Counted from the first letter of the stretch, positions 1 through 7,853 are shown. The stretch: DNA of 45,857 nucleotides from an uncultured Pelagibacteraceae bacterium (GCA_902605035.1 CACLBB010000010.1:1-45857); one strand, 5' to 3'. Notes: generated by a model from the letters alone, not told the origin. Made by a program: numbers and translations.

Positions 1-232
1 TACGGCATCAGTAGAAGAAGTTATAGACGGACATTATAAAGACCAAACTTTCAAATTAGGTAAAGACGAAAAAGAATTAAAAGAAAAGATAATGAAATTT
101 AGACAAGATGAATTGGATCATAAAGATATTGCTTATAATAACGGAGCAACAAAAAAAGGTATATTCGGTGTTTTAGATAAACTTATTAAAACATCTTCAA
201 GGATTGCTATTACAATTTCAGAAAAAATTTGA
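1..232 (+). CDS. coq7: Coq7 family demethoxyubiquinone hydroxylase, 3' end only
   Basis: An open frame enters from the left edge (first full codon at base 2) and ends at TGA 230-232, giving the last 76 residues of a protein whose start lies outside the window. The fragment has EEVIDGHY near its beginning and DELDHKDIA further on, two Glu-x-x-His type motifs that match the second half of the di-iron site of the Coq7 family, and it ends with the usual AITISEKI-like tail. Coq7 hydroxylates the demethoxy-quinol intermediate in ubiquinone synthesis at the membrane surface. The gene converges on the HNH nuclease gene with no bases between the two stop codons. Identification is from remembered family motifs; the missing N-terminal half prevents checking the first pair of iron ligands. 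Confidence 0.85.
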   Translation, partial: TASVEEVIDGHYKDQTFKLGKDEKELKEKIMKFRQDELDHKDIAYNNGATKKGIFGVLDKLIKTSSRIAITISEKI

Positions 233-802
233 TTAAGGTTCTAATTCAATATCCCAATATAAAAAGTCCATCCAACTTTCATGAAGAAAATTAGGTGGAA
301 AATTTCTGCCATTTTTGTGTAAATCTTCAACTGTAGGTGCATAAGGTCTATTTGTTAATTTTAAATCACAGTGTTCGTAAAGCTTCCCGCCCTTCTTAAC
401 ATTACAGTCAGAACAAGCAGTAACAACATTATTCCAGTCTGTAAGACCTCCTTTTGATTTTGGCAACAAATGATCGAATGTTAAATCTTTTTTATCACCG
501 CAATATTGGCAAGTAAATTTATCTCTAAGAAAAACATTAAATCTTGTAAAGTTTGGATTTTTGGATGGTTGTACAAAATTTTTTAATGCTATTACGCTTG
601 GTAAATTCATTTCAAATGATGGACTTCTAATTTTTCTTTTATAGTTTGAAACAATACTTACTCTATTCAAAAAAACTGACTTCACCGCATCTTGCCAACA
701 CCAAAGTGATAAAGGATAATAGCTAAGAGGTCTAAAGTCTGCGTTAAGAACTAGCGCAGGACATTTTTCTAAAGGAACTTTATTTACCGAAGAAATTATC
801 AT
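233..802 (-). CDS. HNH endonuclease
   Basis: The 189-residue protein has a C-terminal HNH nuclease domain (about residues 88-145). C98-x2-C101 and C130-x2-C133 form a zinc-binding frame, and D110-H111 in TFDHLLPKSKGG supplies the metal-binding His. The N-terminal 85 residues (NADFRPLSYYPLSLW region) match the extension seen in a widespread single-copy proteobacterial HNH family whose biological role is not established. There is no partner methylase or toxin-antitoxin gene next to it, so nothing in the context suggests restriction or a mobile intron. The start at 802 places the N-terminal extension intact. Its stop directly abuts the coq7 stop on the other strand. Confidence 0.85.
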   Translation of the reverse strand: MIISSVNKVPLEKCPALVLNADFRPLSYYPLSLWCWQDAVKSVFLNRVSIVSNYKRKIRSPSFEMNLPSVIALKNFVQPSKNPNFTRFNVFLRDKFTCQYCGDKKDLTFDHLLPKSKGGLTDWNNVVTACSDCNVKKGGKLYEHCDLKLTNRPYAPTVEDLHKNGRNFPPNFLHESWMDFLYWDIELEP

Positions 803-826
803 ACTTAAAGCTAACTGAAACAGAAA

Positions 827-832
827 ATTATA
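827..832 (-). promoter_or_regulatory. Possible -10 element of the HNH nuclease gene
   Basis: The minus strand reads TATAAT here, a perfect -10 hexamer, 24 nt before the HNH start codon in the 64-bp gap between the HNH gene and the esterase gene. No good -35 is seen 16-18 bp upstream. The same gap contains a 7-bp inverted repeat (TATCAAG 831-837, CTTGATA 859-865) with a 21-nt loop that overlaps the hexamer. In such A+T-rich DNA a TATAAT can occur by chance. Confidence 0.3.
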
Positions 833-866
833 TCAAGTTATAATTATGTTCCATGTAGCTTGATAA

Positions 867-1520
867 CTAGTATAAATGTTTTTTAATAAATTGAAGGCCA
901 AAACTCGAGCCTTCAGTTGGGATTCTGTGTTCACAATTTTTAAATATTTTCGTTTCTATGTTGTAATTATTTCTGGTGAAAAAATCTTTGGCCTCCAATA
1001 AACCTTCGATAGTAACAACTTGGTCTGCATCGCCATGCATTAATATTATATTCGGTCTAGATATTATATTTTTACCTAAATGCCCTTTATCAATAATTTT
1101 TCCAGAGTAACCAATTATTGAATTAATCTTATCCTTTCTTTTAATTCCTGTTTGAAGAGCGATCATGCATCCTTGGCTAAAACCTCCAATAATAATTTGG
1201 TCGGAAGATAAATTATTTTGTAGCTTAACCTCATCAATAAGTTTATTTAATTTATCTTCTGCAACTAAAGACTTAGATAAAATTTGCTCTGGTGTTTGGT
1301 CTATCAAATCAAACCACTGAAATCCTGATGGACTTGCAGCACATTTTTCAGGAGCATCTGGACAAATAAATATCGTATCTGGTAAATGCGCTTTCCAATA
1401 ACTTGCTAAAAGTGAAATATCTTTTCCATCTCCACCATATCCGTGGCAAAGTATTACAGCATTTTTAGGTTTTGCTTTTGACAAAGGATCTAAAATGGTA
1501 GTATTCAATGAGTAGTTCAT
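867..1520 (-). CDS. Alpha/beta-hydrolase, carboxylesterase/lysophospholipase family
   Basis: This 217-residue protein matches the short phospholipase/carboxylesterase family (YpfH-like). It starts with a core strand and turn ILCHGYGGDG (residues 23-32). The nucleophile motif GFSQG places Ser115, HGDAD places Asp166, and CEHRIP places His198, giving a complete Ser-Asp-His triad in the usual order. No signal peptide is seen, so it is probably cytosolic. The family hydrolyses short acyl esters or lysophospholipids; the substrate cannot be told from sequence. It is divergent from the HIG1-domain gene with only 19 bp between start codons. The triad makes the family call secure, the precise activity not. 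Confidence 0.85.
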   Translation of the reverse strand: MNYSLNTTILDPLSKAKPKNAVILCHGYGGDGKDISLLASYWKAHLPDTIFICPDAPEKCAASPSGFQWFDLIDQTPEQILSKSLVAEDKLNKLIDEVKLQNNLSSDQIIIGGFSQGCMIALQTGIKRKDKINSIIGYSGKIIDKGHLGKNIISRPNIILMHGDADQVVTIEGLLEAKDFFTRNNYNIETKIFKNCEHRIPTEGSSFGLQFIKKHLY

Positions 1521-1539
1521 AACAATTGTTTAATTATAA

Positions 1540-1740
1540 ATGTCAGAGTTTCTTTTTAATTTTATTGGTTTCACTTTACTGGGTGCTGTTGCTATAGTTC
1601 TAGTCATGGGTATTTATACTTTATTTAAAGGTGGAAGTACTAGTAAAAAATATTCCAACAAATTGATGCAGCTTAGAGTTTTGTTACAATTTTTAGCTGT
1701 TATTGTTTTGGTTTTAATGGCTTATTTTTTTAAAAATTAA
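1540..1740 (+). CDS. HIG1-domain small inner-membrane protein
   Basis: A 66-residue protein with two predicted membrane segments (about residues 6-28 and 46-64) joined by a basic loop. The segment SNKLMQLRVLLQ (about 39-50) is the hallmark of bacterial HIG1 (hypoxia-induced gene 1) proteins, in which a NKLMRLRVLLQ-type motif precedes the second helix. In mitochondria and some alphaproteobacteria HIG1 proteins bind cytochrome oxidase or respiratory supercomplexes, so a role near the respiratory chain is a fair inference, not shown here. The stop codon interlocks with that of the convergent TlpA-like gene (shared TTAA at 1737-1740). Despite its small size the family motif and two-helix layout support a real gene. 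Confidence 0.85.
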   Translation: MSEFLFNFIGFTLLGAVAIVLVMGIYTLFKGGSTSKKYSNKLMQLRVLLQFLAVIVLVLMAYFFKN

Positions 1741-2264
1741 ATATACTTTTTTAATATCTCTATAAAATTTTTATCCATAAAATCAATTTCACCTACGACT
1801 CTCCCAAACTCTTTTCCATTTTTATCGATTAGAATGCTTGTAGGTAAACCTCTCATTTTAAATTGTTTTACTAATTTTAACTCTGGGTCAAAATATATAT
1901 CCAGACTTAGAACTCCAATAAATTTAAAAAAGTCTTGAGCTTTGAGTTTATTAGGTTTTTCCATATTTATGGCGTAAACCTTTATTTCGGGATATTTATG
2001 GGTAAGATTTTCTAAAGAAGGCATTTCTCTTCTGCAAGGTGCGCACCAAGTAGCCCAGAAATTAAGGATCATTATATTGCCTTGTTTATTAGTTAGATCC
2101 ACGTTTTGAAGATTTAAATCTTTAAATTTTAATTCTTTAATTACCTTTGGTTTTTCATAAATAACTATGTTTTTTGAAAAATCATTGTCAGCAAAAACGT
2201 TTTTGCTGAACAAAAATACAAATATTATGTGAATATAGGTTTTAAAAGATTTACTAATTTTCAT
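1737..2264 (-). CDS. Periplasmic TlpA/ResA-like thiol-disulfide oxidoreductase
   Basis: The protein has 175 residues. An N-terminal signal peptide (hydrophobic about 9-20, likely cleavage after NVFA near residue 25) is followed by a thioredoxin fold. The redox site is W73-C74-A75-P76-C77 in FWATWCAPCRREMPS, and GLPTSILID further on provides the cis-proline loop. Such proteins act in the periplasm, commonly in reducing apocytochrome c or cytochrome oxidase assembly factors. The gene is divergent from argH (27 bp between start codons), an arrangement seen in other alphaproteobacteria where tlpA lies beside argH-lysA. Which TlpA/CcmG-type role it has cannot be decided from this window; no other cytochrome maturation gene is present. 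Confidence 0.87.
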   Translation of the reverse strand: MKISKSFKTYIHIIFVFLFSKNVFADNDFSKNIVIYEKPKVIKELKFKDLNLQNVDLTNKQGNIMILNFWATWCAPCRREMPSLENLTHKYPEIKVYAINMEKPNKLKAQDFFKFIGVLSLDIYFDPELKLVKQFKMRGLPTSILIDKNGKEFGRVVGEIDFMDKNFIEILKKYI

Positions 2265-2291
2265 ATTAATTTAAATTGAATAACATAGATT

Positions 2292-3680
2292 ATGGTAAAT
2301 AAAAATAAGACTGTTTGGTCAAATAGATTTAAAAGCTCGACTTCTAAATCCTTTCAAAGAATTGGGGCCTCAATAAACGTAGATAAAAGACTCTATGAAC
2401 AAGACATTTTTGCTTCAAAAATTCATACTCAAATGTTAATTAAGAAAAAAATTATACCTACTAAAGAAGGTAGAAAAATACTTAAAGGATTAGATCAAAT
2501 TAAAAGACAGATTAAAAAAGGCAAATTTATTTTTAAAGAAAAATTTGAGGATATCCATTTAAATATCGAAAAAAAATTATACGAAATAATTGGTGACTCA
2601 GCAGGTTATATGCACACTGCTAGATCAAGAAATGATCAAGTAGTTACTGATTTTAAGCTTTGGGTGAAAGACTCATCTCTAGTTTTGATTAAAGAATTAA
2701 ATTCATTAATGAAAAATATTGTAAGTAAAGCAGACAAAAATGTGAGTACTGTAATGCCAGGTTTTACTCATCTTAAAAATGCACAGCCAGTTTCTTTTGC
2801 GCATTATCTCTTGGCTTATTATGAAATGTTAAAAAGAGATAAGAAAAGATTTCAAAATAACTTAGAGTTAATTGATGAGTCTCCACTTGGAGCTGCAGCT
2901 TTATCAGGGACTTCTTATAATATAGACAGAAATTTTACATCTAAGAAATTAGGTTTTAAAAAGCCAACAGATAACTCAATTGATACAGTTTCTGATAGAG
3001 ATTTTGCGATAGACTTTCTTTACGCTTGTGCTGTATGTGCTATGCATTTATCAAGATTGGCTGAAGACTTCATAATATTAAATTCTGATGCTTATCAACT
3101 AATTAGTTTTAATGATAAAATGCTAACTGGTTCTTCTATTATGCCGCAAAAAAAGAATCCTGACCCTGCAGAACTTATTAGAGGAAGAACTGGAATTAAT
3201 TACGGAAAATTAAATTCTATTTTAACAATTATGAAAGGACTTCCAATTTCGTATTTTAAAGATTTACAAGACGACAAAGCCTTAGTATTTGATGGATTTG
3301 ATACTTTAAAAGATACTTTAATTATGAGCAGTGAATTAGTTAAAAATGTTAATCCAAACAAAACTAGAATGTCTAATATGGCAAAAACTGGATATACAAC
3401 TGCAACAGATTTTGCTGACTATCTAGTGAAAGATAAAAAACTATCTTTTAGAGAAGCTTATAAAGTATCATCAAAAATTGTTAATTATGCGGAGAAAAAT
3501 AAAAAAAATTTAGACGAATTAACTTTAAATGAGGTTAAAAAGTTTCATAAACACTTAGATAATAGTGTTTTAAAAATTTTTAATGTTAAAAACTCTATGA
3601 ATTCAAAAAAATCTTATGGAGGAACATCTGAAAGAAATATAAAAAATATGGTAAGAAAATATAAAAAGGAAATTAAATGA
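2292..3680 (+). CDS. argH: Argininosuccinate lyase
   Basis: ArgH splits argininosuccinate into arginine and fumarate, the last step of arginine synthesis, in the cytosol. The 462-residue length is normal for the family. It has the fumarase/aspartase superfamily signature GSSIMPQKKNPD at about residues 280-291, the helix with TARSRNDQ (substrate binding), and PGFTHLKNAQPV containing the catalytic His. The second conserved region reads SPLGAAALSGTSY. The stop overlaps the start of the downstream lipoprotein gene (ATGA at 3677-3680), so argH, the lipoprotein gene and lysA are very likely one transcription unit. Nothing is missing or broken. Confidence 0.97.
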   Translation: MVNKNKTVWSNRFKSSTSKSFQRIGASINVDKRLYEQDIFASKIHTQMLIKKKIIPTKEGRKILKGLDQIKRQIKKGKFIFKEKFEDIHLNIEKKLYEIIGDSAGYMHTARSRNDQVVTDFKLWVKDSSLVLIKELNSLMKNIVSKADKNVSTVMPGFTHLKNAQPVSFAHYLLAYYEMLKRDKKRFQNNLELIDESPLGAAALSGTSYNIDRNFTSKKLGFKKPTDNSIDTVSDRDFAIDFLYACAVCAMHLSRLAEDFIILNSDAYQLISFNDKMLTGSSIMPQKKNPDPAELIRGRTGINYGKLNSILTIMKGLPISYFKDLQDDKALVFDGFDTLKDTLIMSSELVKNVNPNKTRMSNMAKTGYTTATDFADYLVKDKKLSFREAYKVSSKIVNYAEKNKKNLDELTLNEVKKFHKHLDNSVLKIFNVKNSMNSKKSYGGTSERNIKNMVRKYKKEIK

Positions 3681-3787
3681 AATTTACAATTACTCTTATA
3701 ATGATAATGTTTATTTTAGCATCTTGTGGAAAAAAGTCAGATCCGCAATACCAAGGATCGATTAATAGTTTTGCAAAAATAATCTAA
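3677..3787 (+). CDS. Very small lipoprotein, LptM (YifL)-like
   Basis: A 36-codon gene begins at the ATGA overlap with the argH stop and ends at TAA 3785-3787, 3 bp before lysA. The product has a short basic start (MK), a hydrophobic stretch (about residues 5-15), and a lipobox L-A-S-C with the lipidated Cys at residue 17. CGKKSDPQYQ follows the lipobox. E. coli LptM (YifL), encoded just upstream of dapF-lysA and having CGLKGPLY after its lipobox, helps mature the LptD/LptE outer-membrane LPS translocon. Matching size, lipobox, Cys-Gly-x-Lys start and position next to lysA suggest homology. Only about 20 residues follow the Cys, so sequence similarity alone is weak. The translational overlap with argH argues that it is translated. 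Confidence 0.7.
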   Translation: MKFTITLIMIMFILASCGKKSDPQYQGSINSFAKII

Positions 3788-3790
3788 TAT

Positions 3791-5020
3791 ATGTCTTATA
3801 TAAGATATAAAAATAATAATCTATTTGTGGAGAGTGTCTCTGTAAGAAGATTAGCTTCAAAATTGAGTACTCCGTTTTATCTTTATTCTGAAGGTAATAT
3901 TATTAAAAATTATAAATCATTTTTAAGCAATTTCAAAAAATCTAACCCATTAATTTGTTTTTCGGTTAAAGCAAATTCGAATATTCAAATTTTAAAACTT
4001 TTAAAAAAAATGGGTTCAGGTGCAGATGTGGTGTCAGGAGGTGAATTACTTAAAGCTATAAAATCTGGTATAAAACCAAATAAAATTGTTTTCTCTGGTG
4101 TTGGTAAAACAGAAGATGAAATTAAATTAGCAATAAGAAAAAATATTTTATTAATAAATGTGGAGTCAGAAAATGAAGCTGTGCTGATCAATAAAATCGC
4201 AGCTAACTTAAAAAAAAAAATTGCCATTGGTATCAGACTGAATCCTGATATTAATGCTCCAACACATAAAAAAATTTCCACAGGTAAAGCGGAAGATAAA
4301 TTTGGTCTCTCAAAAACAAATTTAATTTCATTTTGCCTTAACATTAAAAAATTGAAAAATTTAAAACTCAATGCAATTAGCGTACATATTGGAAGCCAAA
4401 TATTAAATGAAAATCCTTTTAAAAAAACTTTAAAAGTTTTAGAGGAGATAATCAGAAAAACAAAAATTTATTTCAAGTTTGTAGATCTAGGTGGTGGATT
4501 CGGTATAGCATATAAAAAAAGTGACAGAAAAATAAATCTAAAAAGCTATTCAAATTTAGTAGGAAAATTTAAAAAAAAATATAAATGTAATATTATCTTT
4601 GAACCAGGACGGGCAATTTTAGGTAATACAGCTATTTTAGTAACTAAAGTTCAATATCTAAAAAAAGGTTCTAATAAAACATTTGCAATTTTAAATGCTG
4701 GTATGAATGATTTTATGAGAACTGCACTTTATGATGCTGTTCATAATATAATTCCAGTAATTAAGAATAGTAAAAAAAATAAAGGACCTTTAGAATTCGT
4801 CGGTCCAATATGCGAGACTACATGCAAATTTATTAAATATAATAAATACCAAAGATTAAAACAATCTGATTACGTTGCTATCTCAGATGTTGGAGCTTAT
4901 GGTGCTTCTTTATCTTCAAACTATAATACGAAACCTTTAATAGCAGAGATAATTATAAATAAGTCTAAAGCAAGAGTAATTAGAAAAAAACAGGATATAA
5001 AAAATTTGCTCAAACAATAA
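3791..5020 (+). CDS. lysA: Diaminopimelate decarboxylase
   Basis: LysA removes carbon dioxide from meso-diaminopimelate to make lysine and uses pyridoxal phosphate. The 409-residue protein shows the PLP lysine K60 in FSVKANSN, HIGSQI (about residues 199-204), the glycine-rich phosphate loop DLGGGFG, and EPGR at 271-274. Near the C-terminus it has the CETT and GAYGASLSSNYN segments expected of group IV decarboxylases. It lies directly behind the small lipoprotein gene and its stop overlaps the plsC start by one base (TAATG), so the run argH-lipoprotein-lysA-plsC is probably cotranscribed. Confidence 0.96.
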   Translation: MSYIRYKNNNLFVESVSVRRLASKLSTPFYLYSEGNIIKNYKSFLSNFKKSNPLICFSVKANSNIQILKLLKKMGSGADVVSGGELLKAIKSGIKPNKIVFSGVGKTEDEIKLAIRKNILLINVESENEAVLINKIAANLKKKIAIGIRLNPDINAPTHKKISTGKAEDKFGLSKTNLISFCLNIKKLKNLKLNAISVHIGSQILNENPFKKTLKVLEEIIRKTKIYFKFVDLGGGFGIAYKKSDRKINLKSYSNLVGKFKKKYKCNIIFEPGRAILGNTAILVTKVQYLKKGSNKTFAILNAGMNDFMRTALYDAVHNIIPVIKNSKKNKGPLEFVGPICETTCKFIKYNKYQRLKQSDYVAISDVGAYGASLSSNYNTKPLIAEIIINKSKARVIRKKQDIKNLLKQ

Positions 5021-5727
5021 TGCAATTTATAAGATCTTTTTTATTTACTATATTATTTTATTTCACTTTAATACTAGTTTTTATTATAGCTATACCAACT
5101 TTGATTTTGCCGAATAAAGCTACTTTAATTTGTGGAAAGATATTGGCTCATTTAATTATATTTTTATTAAAGTTTGTATTGAGAGTTAAAGTTACTTTTT
5201 CTGGAATGGAAAACTTAAAAAAAAATGAAAGATTTTTTGTTGCAAGTGCACATCAATCTTTACTTGAAACTTTTATACTCCAAGCGCCTTTACAATATCC
5301 TATTTTTATTCTTAAAAAGGAACTTTTTAAAATCCCATTATTTGGCTGGTATTTAAAAAAAATTGGCTCAATTGATATCGTAAGAGACAAAACTACAAAA
5401 GATAATTTAAATTTTTTTGACAAAATTAAAAATAATGTTGAAATTAGTAAAAGACCTCTATTAATTTTTCCTCAAGGGACTAGAGTAAAATTTGGTGAAA
5501 AACTGCCATTTAAAAAAGGGGCAGGTAGAATTTACGAATTATTAAATTTACCTTGTGTTCCCGTTGCATTAAATACTGGTAAAGTTTGGCCGAAAAATAG
5601 TTTTTTAAAATATAATCATGACATTGAGGTATCTTTCTTAGAACCTATCGAGCCTGGAAAAGATAAAAATGTTTTTTTAAATGATTTAGAAACAAAAATT
5701 TATTCCTCTATTGATAATTTGAATTAA
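5020..5727 (+). CDS. plsC: 1-acyl-sn-glycerol-3-phosphate acyltransferase
   Basis: The product (235 residues) is a membrane-bound acyltransferase that adds the second fatty acid to lysophosphatidic acid in phospholipid synthesis. Hydrophobic helices occupy about residues 5-55. Motif I, normally H-x4-D, is HQSLLE here (H78, E83), so the acidic partner is Glu instead of Asp. The second substrate motif is FPQGTR (150-155) in place of FPEGTR, a variant I recall from other alphaproteobacteria. The gene starts by a one-base stop/start overlap with lysA and its stop interlocks with that of tyrA (TTAA 5724-5727). Substrate specificity cannot be read from sequence. Confidence 0.9.
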   Translation: MQFIRSFLFTILFYFTLILVFIIAIPTLILPNKATLICGKILAHLIIFLLKFVLRVKVTFSGMENLKKNERFFVASAHQSLLETFILQAPLQYPIFILKKELFKIPLFGWYLKKIGSIDIVRDKTTKDNLNFFDKIKNNVEISKRPLLIFPQGTRVKFGEKLPFKKGAGRIYELLNLPCVPVALNTGKVWPKNSFLKYNHDIEVSFLEPIEPGKDKNVFLNDLETKIYSSIDNLN

Positions 5728-6629
5728 TTTTTTTTTCTTCCAAAGTCAGGGGACTCTACATCTTGACCAGCTTTAATAATCTCTTTTCTTACATTCTTAG
5801 TAGAAGCAAATATTTTTAGAAGTTTATCACTATTTTTTTCGTTAATAGCCTTTTTAAAATCGTCTATGTTTTTAGAGAATTCATCTAAGATCTTTATAAT
5901 ATTTTCGCTATTATCAATAAAAATATCCCTCCACATTAAAGGATCAGAAGATGCAATACGAGTAAAGTCTCTTAAACCCCCAGCGCTATATTTGATAATT
6001 TCATTTCTAAATTTTTCATCAGTACTTATTGCTGTTTTTACAATATTATACGCTACCGCGTGAGGTAAATGACTTGTTAAAGCAAGGATTTGATCATGTT
6101 CGTCGATACTCATTAATTTTACATTGCTTCCTAAAAATTCCCAGAATTTTTTTAATTTTTCAATTTTATCTTTGTTTGAGTTTTTGCTTTCACAAATAAT
6201 TGTCCATCTATTTTTAAACAAATCTTTAAAACCTGCAGATGGGCCACTCTCTTCCGTACCTGCTATAGGATGAGATGCTATCCAGGAAATATTTGTTAAG
6301 TTAAAATTTTCAAATATCTTATTTACCTCTTTTTTTACTGACCCAGTATCCGTAATTATAGCATCTTTTTTAAATATGTCTTTTGTAGATAATAAAACTT
6401 CTTTGTAAGAGCTTAAAGGAATAGCGAGAATTATAAGATCTGAATCTTTTACTGCAGATTGAATGTCTTTAGAAACATTGCTACATAAATTTTCTTTTTT
6501 TATAGTTTCTAATACATTTTTTGATTTATCAAAAACTGTGAGCGACTTACTAATTTCATTATTATTTATATTTCTCAAAATTGACGAACCTATAAGGCCA
6601 CAACCGATTATAGTTATTTTTTCAAACAT
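5724..6629 (-). CDS. tyrA: Prephenate/arogenate dehydrogenase (cyclohexadienyl dehydrogenase)
   Basis: The protein has 301 residues and converts prephenate (or arogenate) oxidatively toward tyrosine. An NAD(P)-binding Rossmann motif GCGLIGSSI lies at residues 9-17, followed by the family segments ITDTGSVK and ASHPIAGTEESGP, and the all-helical C-terminal region has LTSHLPHAVAY and GGLRDFTRIASSDP. There is no chorismate mutase or ACT domain, which fits the alphaproteobacterial TyrC/TyrA type. Its start overlaps the hisC stop by one base, so the two are cotranscribed. Because HisC-type enzymes can also transaminate prephenate or aromatic keto acids, the pair may complete tyrosine and phenylalanine synthesis together; that is inference. 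Confidence 0.93.
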   Translation of the reverse strand: MFEKITIIGCGLIGSSILRNINNNEISKSLTVFDKSKNVLETIKKENLCSNVSKDIQSAVKDSDLIILAIPLSSYKEVLLSTKDIFKKDAIITDTGSVKKEVNKIFENFNLTNISWIASHPIAGTEESGPSAGFKDLFKNRWTIICESKNSNKDKIEKLKKFWEFLGSNVKLMSIDEHDQILALTSHLPHAVAYNIVKTAISTDEKFRNEIIKYSAGGLRDFTRIASSDPLMWRDIFIDNSENIIKILDEFSKNIDDFKKAINEKNSDKLLKIFASTKNVRKEIIKAGQDVESPDFGRKKN

Positions 6630-7705
6630 TAAATCATTTTCCTTAAAGTATTAATAAATTTTTTATTTTCTAAATTGTTTCCAATCGTTATTCTTAAAGA
6701 ATTTTTAATCTTATATACATCCATTTTTCTAACCAATATTCCCTTTTTCGCTAATTTCAAAAATATTTTTTTTGCGTTTCCACTAATCTTGTTAAAGTTT
6801 ATCAGTAAAAAATTTCCGTAACTAAAATTTGTTTCAATTCCTAGATTCTTAAAATTATCATAAAAAATTTTAATCCATCTATTGACATGTTTTATTTCTT
6901 TACTTAACCACTTAACATCTTTAATCGACTCCACTGCAGCGAATAAAGCTGCTCTGTTTATATTGAAAGGTGGTTTGACTTTGTTCAATGCATATATCAA
7001 ATTTTTAGGTCCATATCCCCATCCAATTCTTAGTCCTGCAAGACCATAAATTTTAGAAAATGTTCTAGTAACTATAACGTTTTTTGAATTAGAGAATAAA
7101 TCCAATCCGGATAAGTAATCTTTATCTTTAACATATTCAAAGTAAGCATCATCTACAACTAGCAATATATTGTTTCTTAATTTTTTTCTTAAACTTAACA
7201 ACACCTTTTTACCAATAATTGTTCCAGTAGGATTGTTGGGGTTAGCTATAAAAACAATTTTTGTTTTTTTAGTCACCTTAGAAAGAATATTATTAATAGA
7301 TATTCTAAAATTTTTTTCTTTTGCATATTTAACCTTCGCCCCGTAAATTTTGCTGTAAATTCTATAAATTATAAAACTAAACTCAGGAACAATTACCTCG
7401 TCGTTTTTGTTAAGAAATGACTTGCATATTAATTCAAATATTTGGTCAGAGCCTGATCCTAGTATAATTCTTCTAGGATCAAGTTTAAATTTGTTAGCTA
7501 ATACTTTTCTGAGGAACACGCCTTCTGAATCTGGATATCTTTTTAAATTTTTTGATACTTTGCTGAATTCTTTAATTGCCCTTGGACTTGGGCCCAAAGC
7601 AGACTCATTAGCTGACAGTTTAATTTTTACAGTTTTTCGCTTGAATAAACTTAATCCAGCTACATACTTTTCCGCATTAATTTTGTTTGGTTTTGGTAAA
7701 TTCAT
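6629..7705 (-). CDS. hisC: Histidinol-phosphate/aromatic aminotransferase
   Basis: This 358-residue class I/II PLP aminotransferase carries SANESALGPSP near the N-terminus, GSGSDQ (83-88), NPNNPTGT (155-162), DDAYFEY, the PLP lysine K218 in TFSKIYGLAGLRIGWGYG, and a C-terminal RITIG phosphate-binding arginine. The set is typical of HisC. In alphaproteobacteria HisC homologues next to tyrA often act on prephenate, phenylpyruvate or hydroxyphenylpyruvate as well as imidazole-acetol phosphate, so either or both roles are possible. No other his genes are nearby. It is the first gene of the hisC-tyrA unit and is divergent from the metX leader. Confidence 0.92.
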   Translation of the reverse strand: MNLPKPNKINAEKYVAGLSLFKRKTVKIKLSANESALGPSPRAIKEFSKVSKNLKRYPDSEGVFLRKVLANKFKLDPRRIILGSGSDQIFELICKSFLNKNDEVIVPEFSFIIYRIYSKIYGAKVKYAKEKNFRISINNILSKVTKKTKIVFIANPNNPTGTIIGKKVLLSLRKKLRNNILLVVDDAYFEYVKDKDYLSGLDLFSNSKNVIVTRTFSKIYGLAGLRIGWGYGPKNLIYALNKVKPPFNINRAALFAAVESIKDVKWLSKEIKHVNRWIKIFYDNFKNLGIETNFSYGNFLLINFNKISGNAKKIFLKLAKKGILVRKMDVYKIKNSLRITIGNNLENKKFINTLRKMI

Positions 7706-7716
7706 TTTAACTAGTT

Positions 7717-7722
7717 ATTATA
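7717..7722 (-). promoter_or_regulatory. Possible -10 element for hisC-tyrA
   Basis: The minus strand reads TATAAT 11 nt before the hisC start codon. A transcript from it would have a leader of only about five bases, that is nearly leaderless. I find no convincing -35 at 16-19 bp spacing. It is offered because the gap must hold a promoter on this strand and this is the best hexamer in it. Confidence 0.35.
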
Positions 7723-7761
7723 TAAAAAGCTTAAGTAATGCTAGTTTGATTGCATATGAAT

Positions 7762-7790
7762 TTGACAAGTTTACGACTATTTAGTATTAA
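7762..7790 (+). promoter_or_regulatory. Sigma-70 type promoter of the metX leader
   Basis: A perfect -35 hexamer TTGACA (7762-7767) is followed after exactly 17 bp by TATTAA (7785-7790; 4 of 6 matches to TATAAT). The predicted transcription start, about 7796-7798, falls on the first bases of the riboswitch stem, so the RNA would begin with the aptamer and carry almost no extra 5' sequence. That positional agreement supports both calls. Confidence 0.7.
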
Positions 7791-7796
7791 TCTTCT

Positions 7797-7852
7797 TAAA
7801 GCGCCGATTTAACCAAATTGCAGGCGCTTTATAAATTTAGCTAAATAGGAGA
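7797..7852 (+). promoter_or_regulatory. SAM-II (SAM_alpha) riboswitch upstream of metX
   Basis: This is an S-adenosylmethionine aptamer in the 5' leader of metX. The outer stem P1 is AAAGCGCC (7798-7805) with GGCGCTTT (7823-7830), 8 perfect pairs. Between and after it are the segments GATTTAACC, ATTGCA and ATAAATTTAGCTAAA, which match in order and spacing the SAM-II aptamer whose crystal structure came from a Sargasso Sea metX leader. The 3' tail is expected to pair back into the P1 loop as a pseudoknot when SAM binds. The tail holds a Shine-Dalgarno-like AGGAG (7847-7851). Regulating metX by SAM, the downstream product of methionine, is the classic setting. The match was recognised from memory; a covariance-model search was not run. 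Confidence 0.93.
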
Positions 7853-7853
7853 T

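Noticed and set aside
831-865. 7-bp inverted repeat TATCAAG/CTTGATA as a terminator or operator
   Set aside because: Short arms, 21-nt loop and no T run; within chance expectation for such A+T-rich DNA, so it is only mentioned with the candidate -10.
3985-4371. Open frame antisense to lysA
   Set aside because: Lies wholly inside a well-supported gene, the product has no recognisable motif, and A+T-rich Lys/Ile codons easily leave the antisense frame open.
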